A stretch of DNA of 11,605 nucleotides from Firmicutes bacterium ADurb.Bin467 (lineage in GTDB: Bacteria; Bacillota; Clostridia; Christensenellales; Aristaeellaceae). Made by a program: the position numbers and the translations under genes. Shown piece by piece: positions 1 to 7,736 of this stretch. The DNA lies in contig MWAC01000090.1 in the NCBI GenBank assembly GCA_002068815.1, forward strand, positions 1 through 11,605. Direction: 5' to 3'. The stretch's first letter is position 1. Each line of letters begins with the position of its first letter. The notes beneath the pieces were generated by a model that saw only the letters and a program-made list of their open reading frames with translations, had not been told where the DNA came from and made no database searches.

Positions 1-1200
1 GGCTCGGTCCGACCGGTGCGCGGCGCGCTCCCGATGGTCATCGCGGCGCTGACGGCGGGCGTCCGATCGGCGATGTTGCCGGCCGCGAACCTGCCCGAGG
101 TGCGCACGATCGAGGGGATCGGCCTCCTGCCCGTCTCGCACCTCCGCGACGCGGTCGCGCACTTCTCCGGCCGCGCGCCGATCGCCCCCGTGCCGACGGT
201 CCGGTACATAGACCTCCTGACCGCGCGCGAGTACCCGGTCGACTTTTCGCACGTCAAGGGCCAGCGGTTCGCGAAGCGCGCGCTCGAGATCGCGGCGGCG
301 GGCGGGCACAACGCGCTGATGATCGGCTCGCCCGGCTCCGGAAAGACGCTGATGGCGCGCTGCATCCCGACGATTTTGCCGGACATGTCGTTTCAGGAGG
401 CGCTCGAGGTCACGCGCATCCACTCGGTCGCCGGCGCGATCCCGGAGACGGGGCTTTTGACCGAGCGGCCGTTCCGCTCGCCGCACCACACGGCGTCGAA
501 CGCGTCGCTCGTCGGCGGCGGCGCGGGCGCGCTGCCGGGGGAGATCTCGAAGGCGCACAACGGCGTGCTGTTTCTGGACGAACTGCCCGAGTACCGCCGC
601 GACGTGCTCGAGGCGCTTCGGCAGCCGCTCGAGGACGGCTTCGTGACGGTCGCGCGCGTCAACGCGACGGCGACGTACCCCGCGCAGTTCACGCTCGTAT
701 GCTCGATGAACCCCTGCCCGTGCGGGAACCTCGGGAGCCGGCTGCAGCCCTGCCGCTGCTCCCCCGCGGAGATACGGCGATACCTCAACCGCATCTCCGG
801 CCCGCTGCTCGACCGCATCGACATGCACATCGAGGTCGAGTCGATCCCGTCCGACCGGCTCTCCGACGAAGTCGCCGAGGAGCCCTCCTCCGCGATCCGC
901 GAGCGCGTCGAGAGGGCGCGCAGCGTGCAGTCGGAGCGGTACCGGAGCGAGCCCGGCGGCCTTCGGATCAACGCGCAGCTGAACGCGCGCACATTGAACC
1001 GCGCCTGCCCGATGACCGGGCGCGCGCGGGAAATCCTGAAGCTCTCGAGCGAGGCGCTCAGCTTCTCGAACCGCGCCTACACGCGCATCCTGAAGGTCGC
1101 GCGCACGATCGCCGACCTCGAGGGCGCGGACGTGATCGACGAGGCGCATGTCTCGGAAGCCGTGCAGTACCGCACGCTCGACCGCAAATACTGGGGGTAG
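1..1200 (+). CDS. comM: ComM/YifB-family AAA+ ATPase (Mg-chelatase-like), 5' end missing
   Basis: The frame is open from the first base and ends at TAG 1198-1200, giving 399 codons. The family is about 500 residues, so roughly 110 N-terminal residues lie before the window; the GTG at 16 is internal, because the residues before it (GSVRPVRGALP) belong to the conserved core. Visible motifs, numbered from base 1: Walker A GSPGSGKT (109-116), the HHTASNASLVGGG segment typical of Mg-chelatase subunits, Walker B in GVLFLDELPEY, a cysteine-rich CPCGN...PCRC motif, and an arginine-finger region SGPLLDRIDMH. The C-terminal helical domain (NRAYTRILKVARTIADLEG) is complete. ComM of naturally transformable Gram-negatives is a hexameric helicase that promotes branch migration during integration of donor DNA. 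That role is inferred here from family and from the dprA gene 4 nt downstream. It is not a true magnesium chelatase: no chlorophyll or cobalamin partner genes are nearby. Confidence 0.93.
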   Translation, partial: GSVRPVRGALPMVIAALTAGVRSAMLPAANLPEVRTIEGIGLLPVSHLRDAVAHFSGRAPIAPVPTVRYIDLLTAREYPVDFSHVKGQRFAKRALEIAAAGGHNALMIGSPGSGKTLMARCIPTILPDMSFQEALEVTRIHSVAGAIPETGLLTERPFRSPHHTASNASLVGGGAGALPGEISKAHNGVLFLDELPEYRRDVLEALRQPLEDGFVTVARVNATATYPAQFTLVCSMNPCPCGNLGSRLQPCRCSPAEIRRYLNRISGPLLDRIDMHIEVESIPSDRLSDEVAEEPSSAIRERVERARSVQSERYRSEPGGLRINAQLNARTLNRACPMTGRAREILKLSSEALSFSNRAYTRILKVARTIADLEGADVIDEAHVSEAVQYRTLDRKYWG

Positions 1201-1204
1201 CCGC

Positions 1205-2299
1205 ATGGATTTGAGCGCGATGGAGCAATATTGGATATGGCTGTCGGGCGTCGAGGGCATCGGCATCCGCCGCTTCTACAGGCTTTTGTCGGAGTACGGC
1301 GACGCGCGCGCCGTCTGGGACAGCATAGGCGACCCGGGCATGGCGTTTCTCGGCGCCCGGGCGCTTGAAAACCTGCGCGCCGCGCGCACGGAGGAGCGGT
1401 TTTTCCGCGTGTTTTCGGAGCTCGAGCGGCTCAATATGCGCGCGATTCCGCGGATTTCCGAAGCGTACCCCGCGTCGCTTCACGAGATCTTCGACCCGCC
1501 CGCGACCTTGTACGTGCGCGGGGACGCGGACCTCTCGGCGGAGCGGATGTTCGCGATCGTCGGCACGCGCCGCGCGACGCGGGACGGGAAGCGCGCGGCG
1601 CGGGAGTTCGCGCGCACGCTCGCGGGCGAGGGCGTCTCGGTCGTCAGCGGGCTCGCGCGCGGCGTGGACACCGCGGCGCACGAGGGCGCGCTCGAGGGCG
1701 GGGCGCCGACGATCGCCGTGCTCGGGAGCGGCGCGGACGTGATCTACCCGCCGGAAAACGAATTGCTCGCGGAGCGCATACTGGACGCCGGCGGCGCGGT
1801 CGTCTCCGAGTACGTGCCGGGCGCCGAGCCCTCGAAGGGCAACTTCCCGCAGCGCAACCGCATCATCAGCGGGCTCTGCGCGGGCGTGCTGCTCGTCGAG
1901 GGCGCGGAGAACTCCGGCGCGATGATCACGGTGAACCTGGCGACCGAGCAGGGCCGCGACGTGTTCGCGGTGCCGGGCTCGATCTACTCGCCCCTGAGCG
2001 CCGCCCCGAACCGGCTGATACAACTGGGCGCGCCCCCGGCGCTCTCCGGCTGGGACATACTGGAGCACTACCGCTGGGCGAGCCGCCCGGCAAAACCCGC
2101 GCCCGGGGCGCCGCTCCCGGAGCTCGACGAGGAGGAATCGACGCTCGTGACGGCGCTTCGCGAGCAGGAGCTCTCGTTCGACGAGCTGTGTTCGCTGGGT
2201 AAATTTCCTGCGGCGAAACTAAATTCACTCTTGACAATGCTTGTGCTTCGGGGCATAATCGTAAAAGCCCCGGGCGGACTGTATCGGGCGTATCAATAG
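1205..2299 (+). CDS. dprA: DNA-processing protein DprA (Smf)
   Basis: Encodes 364 residues, a normal DprA length. DprA binds incoming single-stranded DNA in the cytoplasm during transformation, protects it and loads RecA; it is also common in bacteria not known to transform. The ATG at 1205 is preferred because a G-rich ribosome site (GGGGG, 1193-1197) sits 7 nt before it; an in-frame ATG at 1220 lacks one. Domains: an N-terminal helical region (1 to about 70), then the Rossmann-like DNA-binding domain with FAIVGTRRATRDG (from 116), SGLARGVDTAAH, GSGADVIYPPEN (from 174), KGNFPQRNRIISGL (211-224) and the segment ending AVPGSI. A short linker leads to a C-terminal winged helix of the DML1-like type (about 300-364). 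It starts 4 nt after comM, so translation is probably coupled. The last 100 bases are unusually AT-rich and contain a promoter-like sequence for topA. Confidence 0.96.
   Translation: MDLSAMEQYWIWLSGVEGIGIRRFYRLLSEYGDARAVWDSIGDPGMAFLGARALENLRAARTEERFFRVFSELERLNMRAIPRISEAYPASLHEIFDPPATLYVRGDADLSAERMFAIVGTRRATRDGKRAAREFARTLAGEGVSVVSGLARGVDTAAHEGALEGGAPTIAVLGSGADVIYPPENELLAERILDAGGAVVSEYVPGAEPSKGNFPQRNRIISGLCAGVLLVEGAENSGAMITVNLATEQGRDVFAVPGSIYSPLSAAPNRLIQLGAPPALSGWDILEHYRWASRPAKPAPGAPLPELDEEESTLVTALREQELSFDELCSLGKFPAAKLNSLLTMLVLRGIIVKAPGGLYRAYQ
2231..2259 (+). promoter_or_regulatory. Candidate sigma-A promoter inside the 3' end of dprA, reading into topA
   Basis: The -35 box TTGACA (2231-2236) is a perfect consensus. 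A 17-nt spacer follows, then the -10 box CATAAT (2254-2259), five of six matches. Transcription would start near 2266, giving a leader of about 57 nt to the topA ATG at 2323. Codons around it (AAA TTT, AAA CTA AAT TCA, TTG ACA, ATA) break the GC-ended codon habit of the rest of dprA, as expected if promoter function constrains the coding sequence. The encoded residues LTMLVLRGII also fit the DprA winged helix, so coding is preserved. Functional use is inferred. Confidence 0.68.
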
Positions 2300-2322
2300 A
2301 AGCTTTTTCATGGAGGACTTCA

Positions 2323-4419
2323 ATGGCGACGAAACTGGTAATCGTGGAATCTCCGGCCAAGGCAAAGACGATCGCAAAATTCCTCGGCCGCGGCTATAAG
2401 GTCGAGGCCTCGCAGGGCCACGTGCGCGACCTTCCCAAGTCGCAGATCGGCGTGGACATCGAAAACGGCTTCGACCCCAAATACATCACGATCCGCGGGC
2501 GCGGCGACATTCTGAACAAGATTCGCAAGGAGGCGCGCTCCGCCTCGAAGGTCTACCTCGCGACCGACCCGGACCGCGAGGGCGAGGCGATCTCCTGGCA
2601 TCTGGCGAGCGTGCTCGGCATCGACGAGACGTCGCCCTGCCGGATCGAATTCAACGAGGTGACGATGAAGGCGGTCAAGGCGGCCGTCAAGAGCCCGCGC
2701 GGCATCGACCTGAGCCGCGTCAACGCGCAGCAGGCGCGCCGCGTGCTCGACCGGCTCGTCGGCTACAAGATCAGCCCCATCCTCTGGGCGAAGGTCAAGA
2801 AGGGGCTGAGCGCGGGCCGCGTGCAGTCGGTCGCGACGAAGATGATCTGCGACCGCGAGACCGAGATCGAGATCTTTGCGCCGGAGGAGTTCTACAACAT
2901 CTCCGCGCAGTTCGACATCGGCGGCGCGTCGATCTCCGCAAGATTCTTCGGGCAGGGCGACGAGAAGATCGAAATCCACTCGCGCGAGGCGTGCGACGAT
3001 CTGCTCCGGCGCGCGCACGTGGGAAGCTATAAGGTCGGCTCGATCAAGCGTTCCGAGCGGCGCAAGTTCCCCGCCGCGCCGTTCACGACGTCGAACCTGC
3101 AGCAGGAGGCGTCGCGCAAGCTCGGCTTCACGACGCAAAAGACGATGCAGGTCGCCCAGCAGCTCTACGAGGGCGTCGACATCCTCGGCGAGGGCTCGCA
3201 GGGCCTCGTGACCTACATCCGCACCGACTCGACGCGCATCTCCGACGAGGCGCTCGCCTCCGTGCGCGACATGATCCACGCCTCCTACGGCGAGAAGTTC
3301 CTGCCGGCGGAGCCGAACATCTACAAGAGCCGCAAGAGCGCCCAGGACGCGCACGAGGCGATCCGCCCGACCGACATCCTAAGAAAGCCCGAGAACATCA
3401 AGAACTCGCTGACGCGCGACCAGTTCCGGCTCTACCGGCTGATCTACGACCGGTTCGTCTCGAGCCAGATGACGCCGGCGGTGTTCGACACGCTGTCCGC
3501 GGACGTCGCGGGCGAAAACGCTCTGACGTTCCACATCAGCGGCCAGAAGATGAAGTTCGCGGGCTTCACCGCCGTCTACGAGGAGGTGCTCGACGACCAG
3601 GTCGAGGAGAAGGACATGCAGCTGCCGAACCTCGAGGAGGGCATGGTCGCGCGGCTGCTCGACATCGCGGGCGAGCAGCGGTTCACGCAGCCCCCGCCGC
3701 GCTACACCGAGGCGTCGCTCGTGCGCGCGCTCGAGGAAAAGGGCATCGGAAGGCCGTCGACCTATGCGCCGACGATCTCGACGATCATCACCCGCGGCTA
3801 CGTCGCGCGCGAGAACAAGCGGCTGATCCCGACGGAGCTCGGCAAGATCGTCAACGAGCTGATGTGCCGGAACTTCCCGGACATCGTAAACATACAGTTC
3901 ACCGCCGACATGGAGGAAAAGCTCGACGCGGTCGAGACCGGCTCCGCCGACTGGCACGGCGTCGTGAAGGAATTCTACGGCCCGTTCGAGCAGGCGCTCG
4001 AGAACGCCGAGGCGAGCATCGAAAAGGTCGCGATCGAGGACCAGGTGTCCGACGTGCCGTGCGAGAAGTGCGGCGCGATGATGATCTACAAGATGAGCCG
4101 CTACGGGAAATTCCTCGCCTGCCCGAACTTCCCGAACTGCCGGCACACCTTGGCGCTGCCGAAGAACATCGAGGTCCCCTGCCCCGCCTGCGGCGCAAAG
4201 CTGCTGGAGCGCATCAGCCGCAAGGGGCGCAAGTTCTACGGCTGCGAGCGGTATCCCGAGTGCGAGTTCGTGTCGTGGGACAGGCCGGTCAACGAGAAGT
4301 GCCCGGTCTGCGGTTCGCGCATGGTCTACAAGCGCGGCGCGAAGGACACGCACTACCACGTCTGCACGAACGAAACCTGCCGCCACCGCGCAGAGGTCGA
4401 GCAGCTCAATGACGACTAG
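2323..4419 (+). CDS. topA: DNA topoisomerase I (type IA, omega protein)
   Basis: Encodes 698 residues. It relaxes negative supercoils by nicking one strand through a 5'-phosphotyrosine link and passing the other strand. The start is fixed by GGAGG at 2312-2316, 6 nt before the ATG. The N-terminal TOPRIM domain carries the metal-binding glutamate E9 (VIVESPAKAKT) and the acidic triad D82, D84, E86 in DPDREGE. The conserved QARRVLDRLVGY and LSAGRVQSVA segments follow. The catalytic tyrosine is Tyr298 in TYIRTDSTRIS. After the core motif EKGIGRPSTYAPTI comes a C-terminal tail with three complete four-cysteine zinc ribbons: Cys580/583/600/606, Cys620/623/641/647 and Cys660/663/681/686. These normally bind single-stranded DNA and RNA polymerase. 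The gene probably has its own promoter in dprA and overlaps trmFO by 11 nt. Nothing is missing or unusual in the protein. Confidence 0.98.
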   Translation: MATKLVIVESPAKAKTIAKFLGRGYKVEASQGHVRDLPKSQIGVDIENGFDPKYITIRGRGDILNKIRKEARSASKVYLATDPDREGEAISWHLASVLGIDETSPCRIEFNEVTMKAVKAAVKSPRGIDLSRVNAQQARRVLDRLVGYKISPILWAKVKKGLSAGRVQSVATKMICDRETEIEIFAPEEFYNISAQFDIGGASISARFFGQGDEKIEIHSREACDDLLRRAHVGSYKVGSIKRSERRKFPAAPFTTSNLQQEASRKLGFTTQKTMQVAQQLYEGVDILGEGSQGLVTYIRTDSTRISDEALASVRDMIHASYGEKFLPAEPNIYKSRKSAQDAHEAIRPTDILRKPENIKNSLTRDQFRLYRLIYDRFVSSQMTPAVFDTLSADVAGENALTFHISGQKMKFAGFTAVYEEVLDDQVEEKDMQLPNLEEGMVARLLDIAGEQRFTQPPPRYTEASLVRALEEKGIGRPSTYAPTISTIITRGYVARENKRLIPTELGKIVNELMCRNFPDIVNIQFTADMEEKLDAVETGSADWHGVVKEFYGPFEQALENAEASIEKVAIEDQVSDVPCEKCGAMMIYKMSRYGKFLACPNFPNCRHTLALPKNIEVPCPACGAKLLERISRKGRKFYGCERYPECEFVSWDRPVNEKCPVCGSRMVYKRGAKDTHYHVCTNETCRHRAEVEQLNDD

Positions 4420-5719
4420 GGTCACCGTCGCCGGCGCGGGGCTCGCCGGCTGCGAGGCCGCCTGGCAGCTCGTCCGGCGCGGCGTCCCTGTGAGGCTCGT
4501 CGACATGAAGCCCGCAAGGCGCTCGCCCGCGCATTCTGCGGACGGCTTCGCGGAGCTCGTGTGCTCGAACTCGCTGAAGGCGGAGCAGCTTACAAACGCT
4601 TCCGGCCTTTTGAAGGCGGAGATGCGCGCGCTCGGCTCGCTGATCCTCCGCGCGGCGGAAAACTCGCGCGTGCCCGCGGGCTCGGCGCTTGCGGTCGACC
4701 GCGAGCGGTTTTCGGAGTTCGTCACGCGGACGCTGAAAGAGCACCCGCTGATCGAATTCGAGACGGCGCTCGTCGACCGCATGCCGGAGCCCCCGGCGAT
4801 CGTCGCGACCGGCCCGCTGACCGACCCCGCGCTCGCGGACGCGCTGACGCGGCTCCCGGGGCTTCGCGCTCTGCACTTCTTCGACGCCGCGGCGCCGATC
4901 GTGACGGCGGAATCGATCGACATGGACAGGGTGTTCCGCGCGTCCCGCTACGGCAAGGGCTCGGACTACCTGAACTGCCCGATGACGGAGGCCGAGTACA
5001 ATGCGTTTTACGACGCTCTGGTCTCGGCGGAATTGGCCGAGCTCCACGACTTCGAAAAAAACCTCGTGTTCGAGGGCTGCCTCGCGGTCGAGATCCTGGC
5101 ACGGCGCGGGCGGCAGACGCTCGCGTTCGGGCCGCTGAAGCCCGTGGGTCTGACCGACCCGCGAACCGGCAAAGAGCCCTGCGCGATCGTGCAGCTCCGG
5201 CAGGAGAACGAGTCGGGCACGCTCTACAACCTCGTCGGCTTCCAGACCCGGCTCAAGTGGGGCGAGCAGAAGCGCGTGTTCTCGATGATCCCGGGGCTGG
5301 AAAACGCGGAGTTCGCGCGCTACGGCGTGATGCACCGCAACACCTACCTGAACTCCCCGGACGTGCTCGGCAGAAACTACGCGCTCGCGTCCGACCCGCT
5401 TTTGCGCTTCGCGGGGCAATTGACCGGCGTCGAGGGCTACATGGAGTCCGCGGCGAGCGGCCTCGTCGCGGCGATCGGGCTCTTCAAGGCGCTCCGCGGC
5501 GAACCCGAGCCGGACTTCACCGGAAGGACGGTCCTCGGCGCGCTGGAGAGGCACGTTCGCACAAAGGCGCGCGACTTCCAGCCGATGAACGCGAACTTCG
5601 GCATACTCGACCCGCCGGATCAGCAAGTCCGCGGAAAGCGAAACCGCTGCGAACGGCTCTCCGAGCGCGCGCTGCAAGAGCTTGACAGGATCAAAGACGA
5701 ATGCGAATTGAGGAGTTGA
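4409..5719 (+). CDS. trmFO: Folate-dependent tRNA (uracil-54-C5)-methyltransferase TrmFO
   Basis: Encodes 436 residues, the normal length. TrmFO makes m5U54 in the T-loop of tRNA, using 5,10-methylenetetrahydrofolate as carbon donor and FAD as cofactor; it replaces the SAM-dependent TrmA of enterobacteria and is typical of Firmicutes. The N-terminus holds the FAD-binding GAGLAG (9-14) with E16 and, at the end of the second strand, D32. Two cysteines correspond to the family's catalytic and base-protecting pair: Cys52 in ELVCSNSLK and Cys224 in [14 protein letters not shown]. Other family blocks are [23 protein letters not shown] and [13 protein letters not shown]. The ATG lies inside the last codons of topA, so it overlaps that gene by 11 nt and is probably translated by coupling. 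The only ribosome site is a weak GAGG about 12 nt upstream. hslV follows after 2 nt. Confidence 0.97.
   Translation: MTTRVTVAGAGLAGCEAAWQLVRRGVPVRLVDMKPARRSPAHSADGFAELVCSNSLKAEQLTNASGLLKAEMRALGSLILRAAENSRVPAGSALAVDRERFSEFVTRTLKEHPLIEFETALVDRMPEPPAIVATGPLTDPALADALTRLPGLRALHFFDAAAPIVTAESIDMDRVFRASRYGKGSDYLNCPMTEAEYNAFYDALVSAELAELHDFEKNLVFEGCLAVEILARRGRQTLAFGPLKPVGLTDPRTGKEPCAIVQLRQENESGTLYNLVGFQTRLKWGEQKRVFSMIPGLENAEFARYGVMHRNTYLNSPDVLGRNYALASDPLLRFAGQLTGVEGYMESAASGLVAAIGLFKALRGEPEPDFTGRTVLGALERHVRTKARDFQPMNANFGILDPPDQQVRGKRNRCERLSERALQELDRIKDECELRS
5711..5715 (+). promoter_or_regulatory. Ribosome binding site that fixes the hslV start
   Basis: AGGAG lies 6 nt before the ATG at 5722 and inside the last codons of trmFO. 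An upstream in-frame ATG at 5701 has no such site and would add seven residues before the propeptide, so 5722 is the better start. Confidence 0.8.
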
Positions 5720-5721
5720 AC

Positions 5722-6264
5722 ATGGAACAGACCGCGTTTCACGGAACCACGATCTGCGCCGTCCGGCGCGACGGCTTGTGCGCCATCGCCGGCGACGGGC
5801 AGGTGACGTTCGGCCAGCAGACGGTCATGAAGTCGCACGCGAAGAAGGTGCGCCGCATCTACAACGGCCAGGTGGTCGTGGGCTTTGCGGGCAGCGTCGC
5901 GGACGCGTTCGCGCTGACGGAGAAGTTCGAGGAGAAGCTCACGCAGTACTCGGGCAACCTCGCGCGCGCGGCGGTCGAGCTCGCGCAGGACTGGCGGCTC
6001 GACAAGGCGATGCGCAGGCTCGAGGCGATGCTCTTATGCGCGGACAGGGAAAACCTGCTGCTCGTCAGCGGCACGGGCGAGGTCATCGAGCCGGACGACG
6101 GCGTGCTCGCGATCGGCTCCGGCGGCAACTTCGCGCTGGCGGCCGCGCGCGCGCTGATCGCGAACACCGGGCTCTCCGCCAAGGAGATCGCCGAACGCTC
6201 GCTGCGCATCGCGTCGGACATCTGCGTGTTCACGAACGGAAACATCATCGTGGAGACCGTGTAA
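5722..6264 (+). CDS. hslV: ATP-dependent protease proteolytic subunit HslV (ClpQ)
   Basis: Encodes 180 residues, the usual length. HslV is a proteasome-beta-like threonine peptidase that forms a double hexamer in the cytoplasm and degrades proteins unfolded by HslU. The conserved core starts [13 protein letters not shown]. By homology the nucleophile is Thr9, exposed after removal of an eight-residue propeptide ending in Gly8. Other family blocks are [36 protein letters not shown], the ...[11 protein letters not shown] segment and [16 protein letters not shown]. The gene starts 2 nt after trmFO and is followed 12 nt later by hslU, its obligate partner, so the two are almost certainly made together. 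In Bacillus subtilis the homologue ClpQ uses an N-terminal serine instead; here the Gly-Thr-Thr arrangement is the one seen in E. coli-type and Thermotoga-type HslV. Confidence 0.97.
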   Translation: MEQTAFHGTTICAVRRDGLCAIAGDGQVTFGQQTVMKSHAKKVRRIYNGQVVVGFAGSVADAFALTEKFEEKLTQYSGNLARAAVELAQDWRLDKAMRRLEAMLLCADRENLLLVSGTGEVIEPDDGVLAIGSGGNFALAAARALIANTGLSAKEIAERSLRIASDICVFTNGNIIVETV

Positions 6265-6265
6265 A

Positions 6266-6270
6266 GGAGA
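6266..6270 (+). promoter_or_regulatory. Ribosome binding site that fixes the hslU start
   Basis: GGAGA sits 6 nt before the ATG at 6277. An in-frame TTG at 6271 directly abuts it and is too close to be used. The stretch TTGAACATG from here into the start codon is repeated exactly at the hslV start. Confidence 0.8.
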
Positions 6271-6276
6271 TTGAAC

Positions 6277-7644
6277 ATGAGCCAGCTCACACCGCGCGAG
6301 ATCGTCCGCGAGCTCGACCGCTATATCATCGGCCAGGACGAGGCCAAGCGCGCCGTGGCCGTGGCGCTTCGCAACCGCTACCGCCGCGCGCAGCTTCCCC
6401 CGGAGATCCGCGAGGAAGTCACGCCGAAGAACATATTGATGGTCGGCCCGACCGGCGTCGGCAAGACCGAGATCGCGCGCAGGCTCGCGAAGCTCGTCGA
6501 CGCGCCGTTTGTCAAGGTCGAGGCGACGAAGTTCACCGAGGTCGGCTACGTCGGCCGCGACGTCGAGTCGATCGTGCGCGACCTGCTCGAGGCGTCGATA
6601 CGGCTCGTCAAGGAGCAGCACACCTCGCGCGTCCACAAGCGCGCCGAGAGAAACGCCGAGGAGCGGCTCGCCGACCTGATCGTGAAGCCGATCAAGAAAA
6701 AGAGCAATCCGCTGGACATCTTGCTCGGCAACAAGCCGCGCGAGCCCGAGCTTCCGCCCGAGGAGCGCGACCGACTCACGCTCCGCCGCGCGGACGTGCT
6801 CGAAAAGCTGCGCAAGGGCGAACTCGAGCACGAGGTCGTCGAGGTCGAGGTCGAGGAAGTCGCGCCGAGGAGCGAAATCCCCGGCACGGACATGAACATG
6901 AACGACATGTTGGGCTCCATCCTCCCGAAGCGCACGAAGCTTCGCAAGGTCGAGGTCCGCGAGGCGCGCAGGATACTCGTCGCCGAGGAGGAGCAGAGCC
7001 TGATCGACATGGACAGCGTCTACATCGAGGCGATCGACCGCGCGGAGCAGCACGGCATCGTGTTTTTGGACGAAATCGACAAGATCGCCGGCCGAGGCGG
7101 CGGCAACAGCGGCCCGGACGTATCGCGCGAGGGCGTGCAGCGGGACATCCTGCCCATCGTCGAGGGCTCGACCGTCAACACGAAGTACGGCCCGGTGCGG
7201 ACCGACCACATGCTCTTCATCGCCGCCGGAGCGTTCCACGTCTCGAAGGTCACGGACCTGATCCCGGAATTGCAGGGCCGCTTCCCGGTGCGCGTCGATT
7301 TGAAGCCGCTTACGCGCGAGGACTACAAGCGGATTTTGACGCAGCCCGAGAACGCGCTGATCCGGCAGTATCAGATGCTCCTCAAGGTCGACAACGTCTC
7401 GCTCGCGTTCGACGAGGGCGCGCTGACCTCGATCGCCGACTACGCGTGGCAGGCGAACGAGACCGCCGAGAACATCGGCGCGCGCCGGCTCCACACGATT
7501 TTGGAGATGATTCTCAACGACATCGCCTACAACGCCGGCGGCGGCGACGCGCCGGAGGCGACCGTGAACGTCGACGCGGAGTACGTCAAGAGCCAGCTCT
7601 CCGAGGAAATCCAGTCCAAGGATGTCAAAAAGTACATTTTGTAA
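6277..7644 (+). CDS. hslU: ATP-dependent protease ATPase subunit HslU (ClpY)
   Basis: Encodes 455 residues, normal for the family. HslU is a hexameric AAA+ unfoldase that feeds substrates into HslV. Walker A is GPTGVGKT (57-64, Lys63), the pore loop is GYVG (90-93), and Walker B is IVFLDEID with Asp265 and Glu266. The charged I-domain lies between about 110 and 240 and contains long runs of Glu, Arg and Lys, including a valine-glutamate-rich stretch. The sensor region [12 protein letters not shown] and the small C-terminal domain ([13 protein letters not shown]) follow. The protein ends in KKYIL, matching the hydrophobic C-terminal tail that inserts between HslV subunits and activates the protease. 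It is distinguished from ClpX by the I-domain and by the lack of an N-terminal zinc domain. It is the last gene of the plus-strand cluster before a terminator-like hairpin. Confidence 0.98.
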   Translation: MSQLTPREIVRELDRYIIGQDEAKRAVAVALRNRYRRAQLPPEIREEVTPKNILMVGPTGVGKTEIARRLAKLVDAPFVKVEATKFTEVGYVGRDVESIVRDLLEASIRLVKEQHTSRVHKRAERNAEERLADLIVKPIKKKSNPLDILLGNKPREPELPPEERDRLTLRRADVLEKLRKGELEHEVVEVEVEEVAPRSEIPGTDMNMNDMLGSILPKRTKLRKVEVREARRILVAEEEQSLIDMDSVYIEAIDRAEQHGIVFLDEIDKIAGRGGGNSGPDVSREGVQRDILPIVEGSTVNTKYGPVRTDHMLFIAAGAFHVSKVTDLIPELQGRFPVRVDLKPLTREDYKRILTQPENALIRQYQMLLKVDNVSLAFDEGALTSIADYAWQANETAENIGARRLHTILEMILNDIAYNAGGGDAPEATVNVDAEYVKSQLSEEIQSKDVKKYIL

Positions 7645-7669
7645 CTGGAAAATTTGCTAACTGTATGAT
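7639..7669 (+). promoter_or_regulatory. Weak candidate promoter for the nucleotidyltransferase gene
   Basis: TATGAT (7664-7669) matches the -10 consensus at five of six positions. The best partner upstream is TTGTAA (7639-7644, four of six), at a long 19-nt spacing and overlapping the hslU stop codon. A start would fall near 7676, at the base of the hairpin that follows. The region is much richer in AT than its surroundings. No better promoter is visible before the next gene, but this one is poor. Confidence 0.28.
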
Positions 7670-7672
7670 TTT

Positions 7673-7729
7673 CCCCCATATCGGAAAAAATACTGCATAG
7701 GTATCTATGCGGTATTTTTGATGTGGGGG
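7673..7729 (+). terminator. Long hairpin after hslU: terminator-like, also covers the next ribosome binding site
   Basis: Inner stem: 7686-7700 pairs with 7705-7719 over 15 bp (one T-G wobble at 7694/7711) around the loop GTAT. Its 3' arm ends in TTTTT (7715-7719), the shape of an intrinsic terminator; the A run on the 5' arm would serve the other strand. Outer stem: CCCCCATAT (7673-7681) pairs with ATGTGGGGG (7721-7729) over 9 bp with one wobble. It probably ends hslU transcription. Because the GGGGG of the outer stem is the ribosome site of the following gene, the fold could also limit its translation. Confidence 0.75.
7725..7729 (+). promoter_or_regulatory. Ribosome binding site of the nucleotidyltransferase, sequestered in a hairpin
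   Basis: GGGGG lies 7 nt before the ATG at 7737 and is the only purine-rich site available. All five bases pair with CCCCC at 7673-7677 when the outer stem of the hairpin forms. Occlusion in the cell is an inference from base pairing. Confidence 0.6.
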
Positions 7730-7736
7730 TATTATC

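Noticed and set aside
16..18. GTG as the start of the ComM-like gene
   Set aside because: The reading frame continues upstream to base 1 with conserved family residues, and the protein would lack about 110 expected residues. The gene is cut by the window edge.
5682..5710. TTGACA at 5682-5687 near the end of trmFO, as a possible hslV promoter
   Set aside because: No acceptable -10 box occurs 16-18 nt downstream (GAATTG and neighbours match poorly). The hexamer reads as part of Leu-Asp-Arg codons.
6547..6900. GAGGTCGAGGTCGAGG-type tandem repeats in hslU as a DNA repeat element
   Set aside because: They encode the Glu/Val-rich I-domain stretch of HslU, and GC-rich codon choice explains the repeated look.
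5778..7700. 640-codon plus-strand frame covering hslV and hslU in another phase
   Set aside because: It is very rich in Arg, Gly and Ala with no domain, while the other frame gives textbook HslV and HslU. It is a frame shadow.
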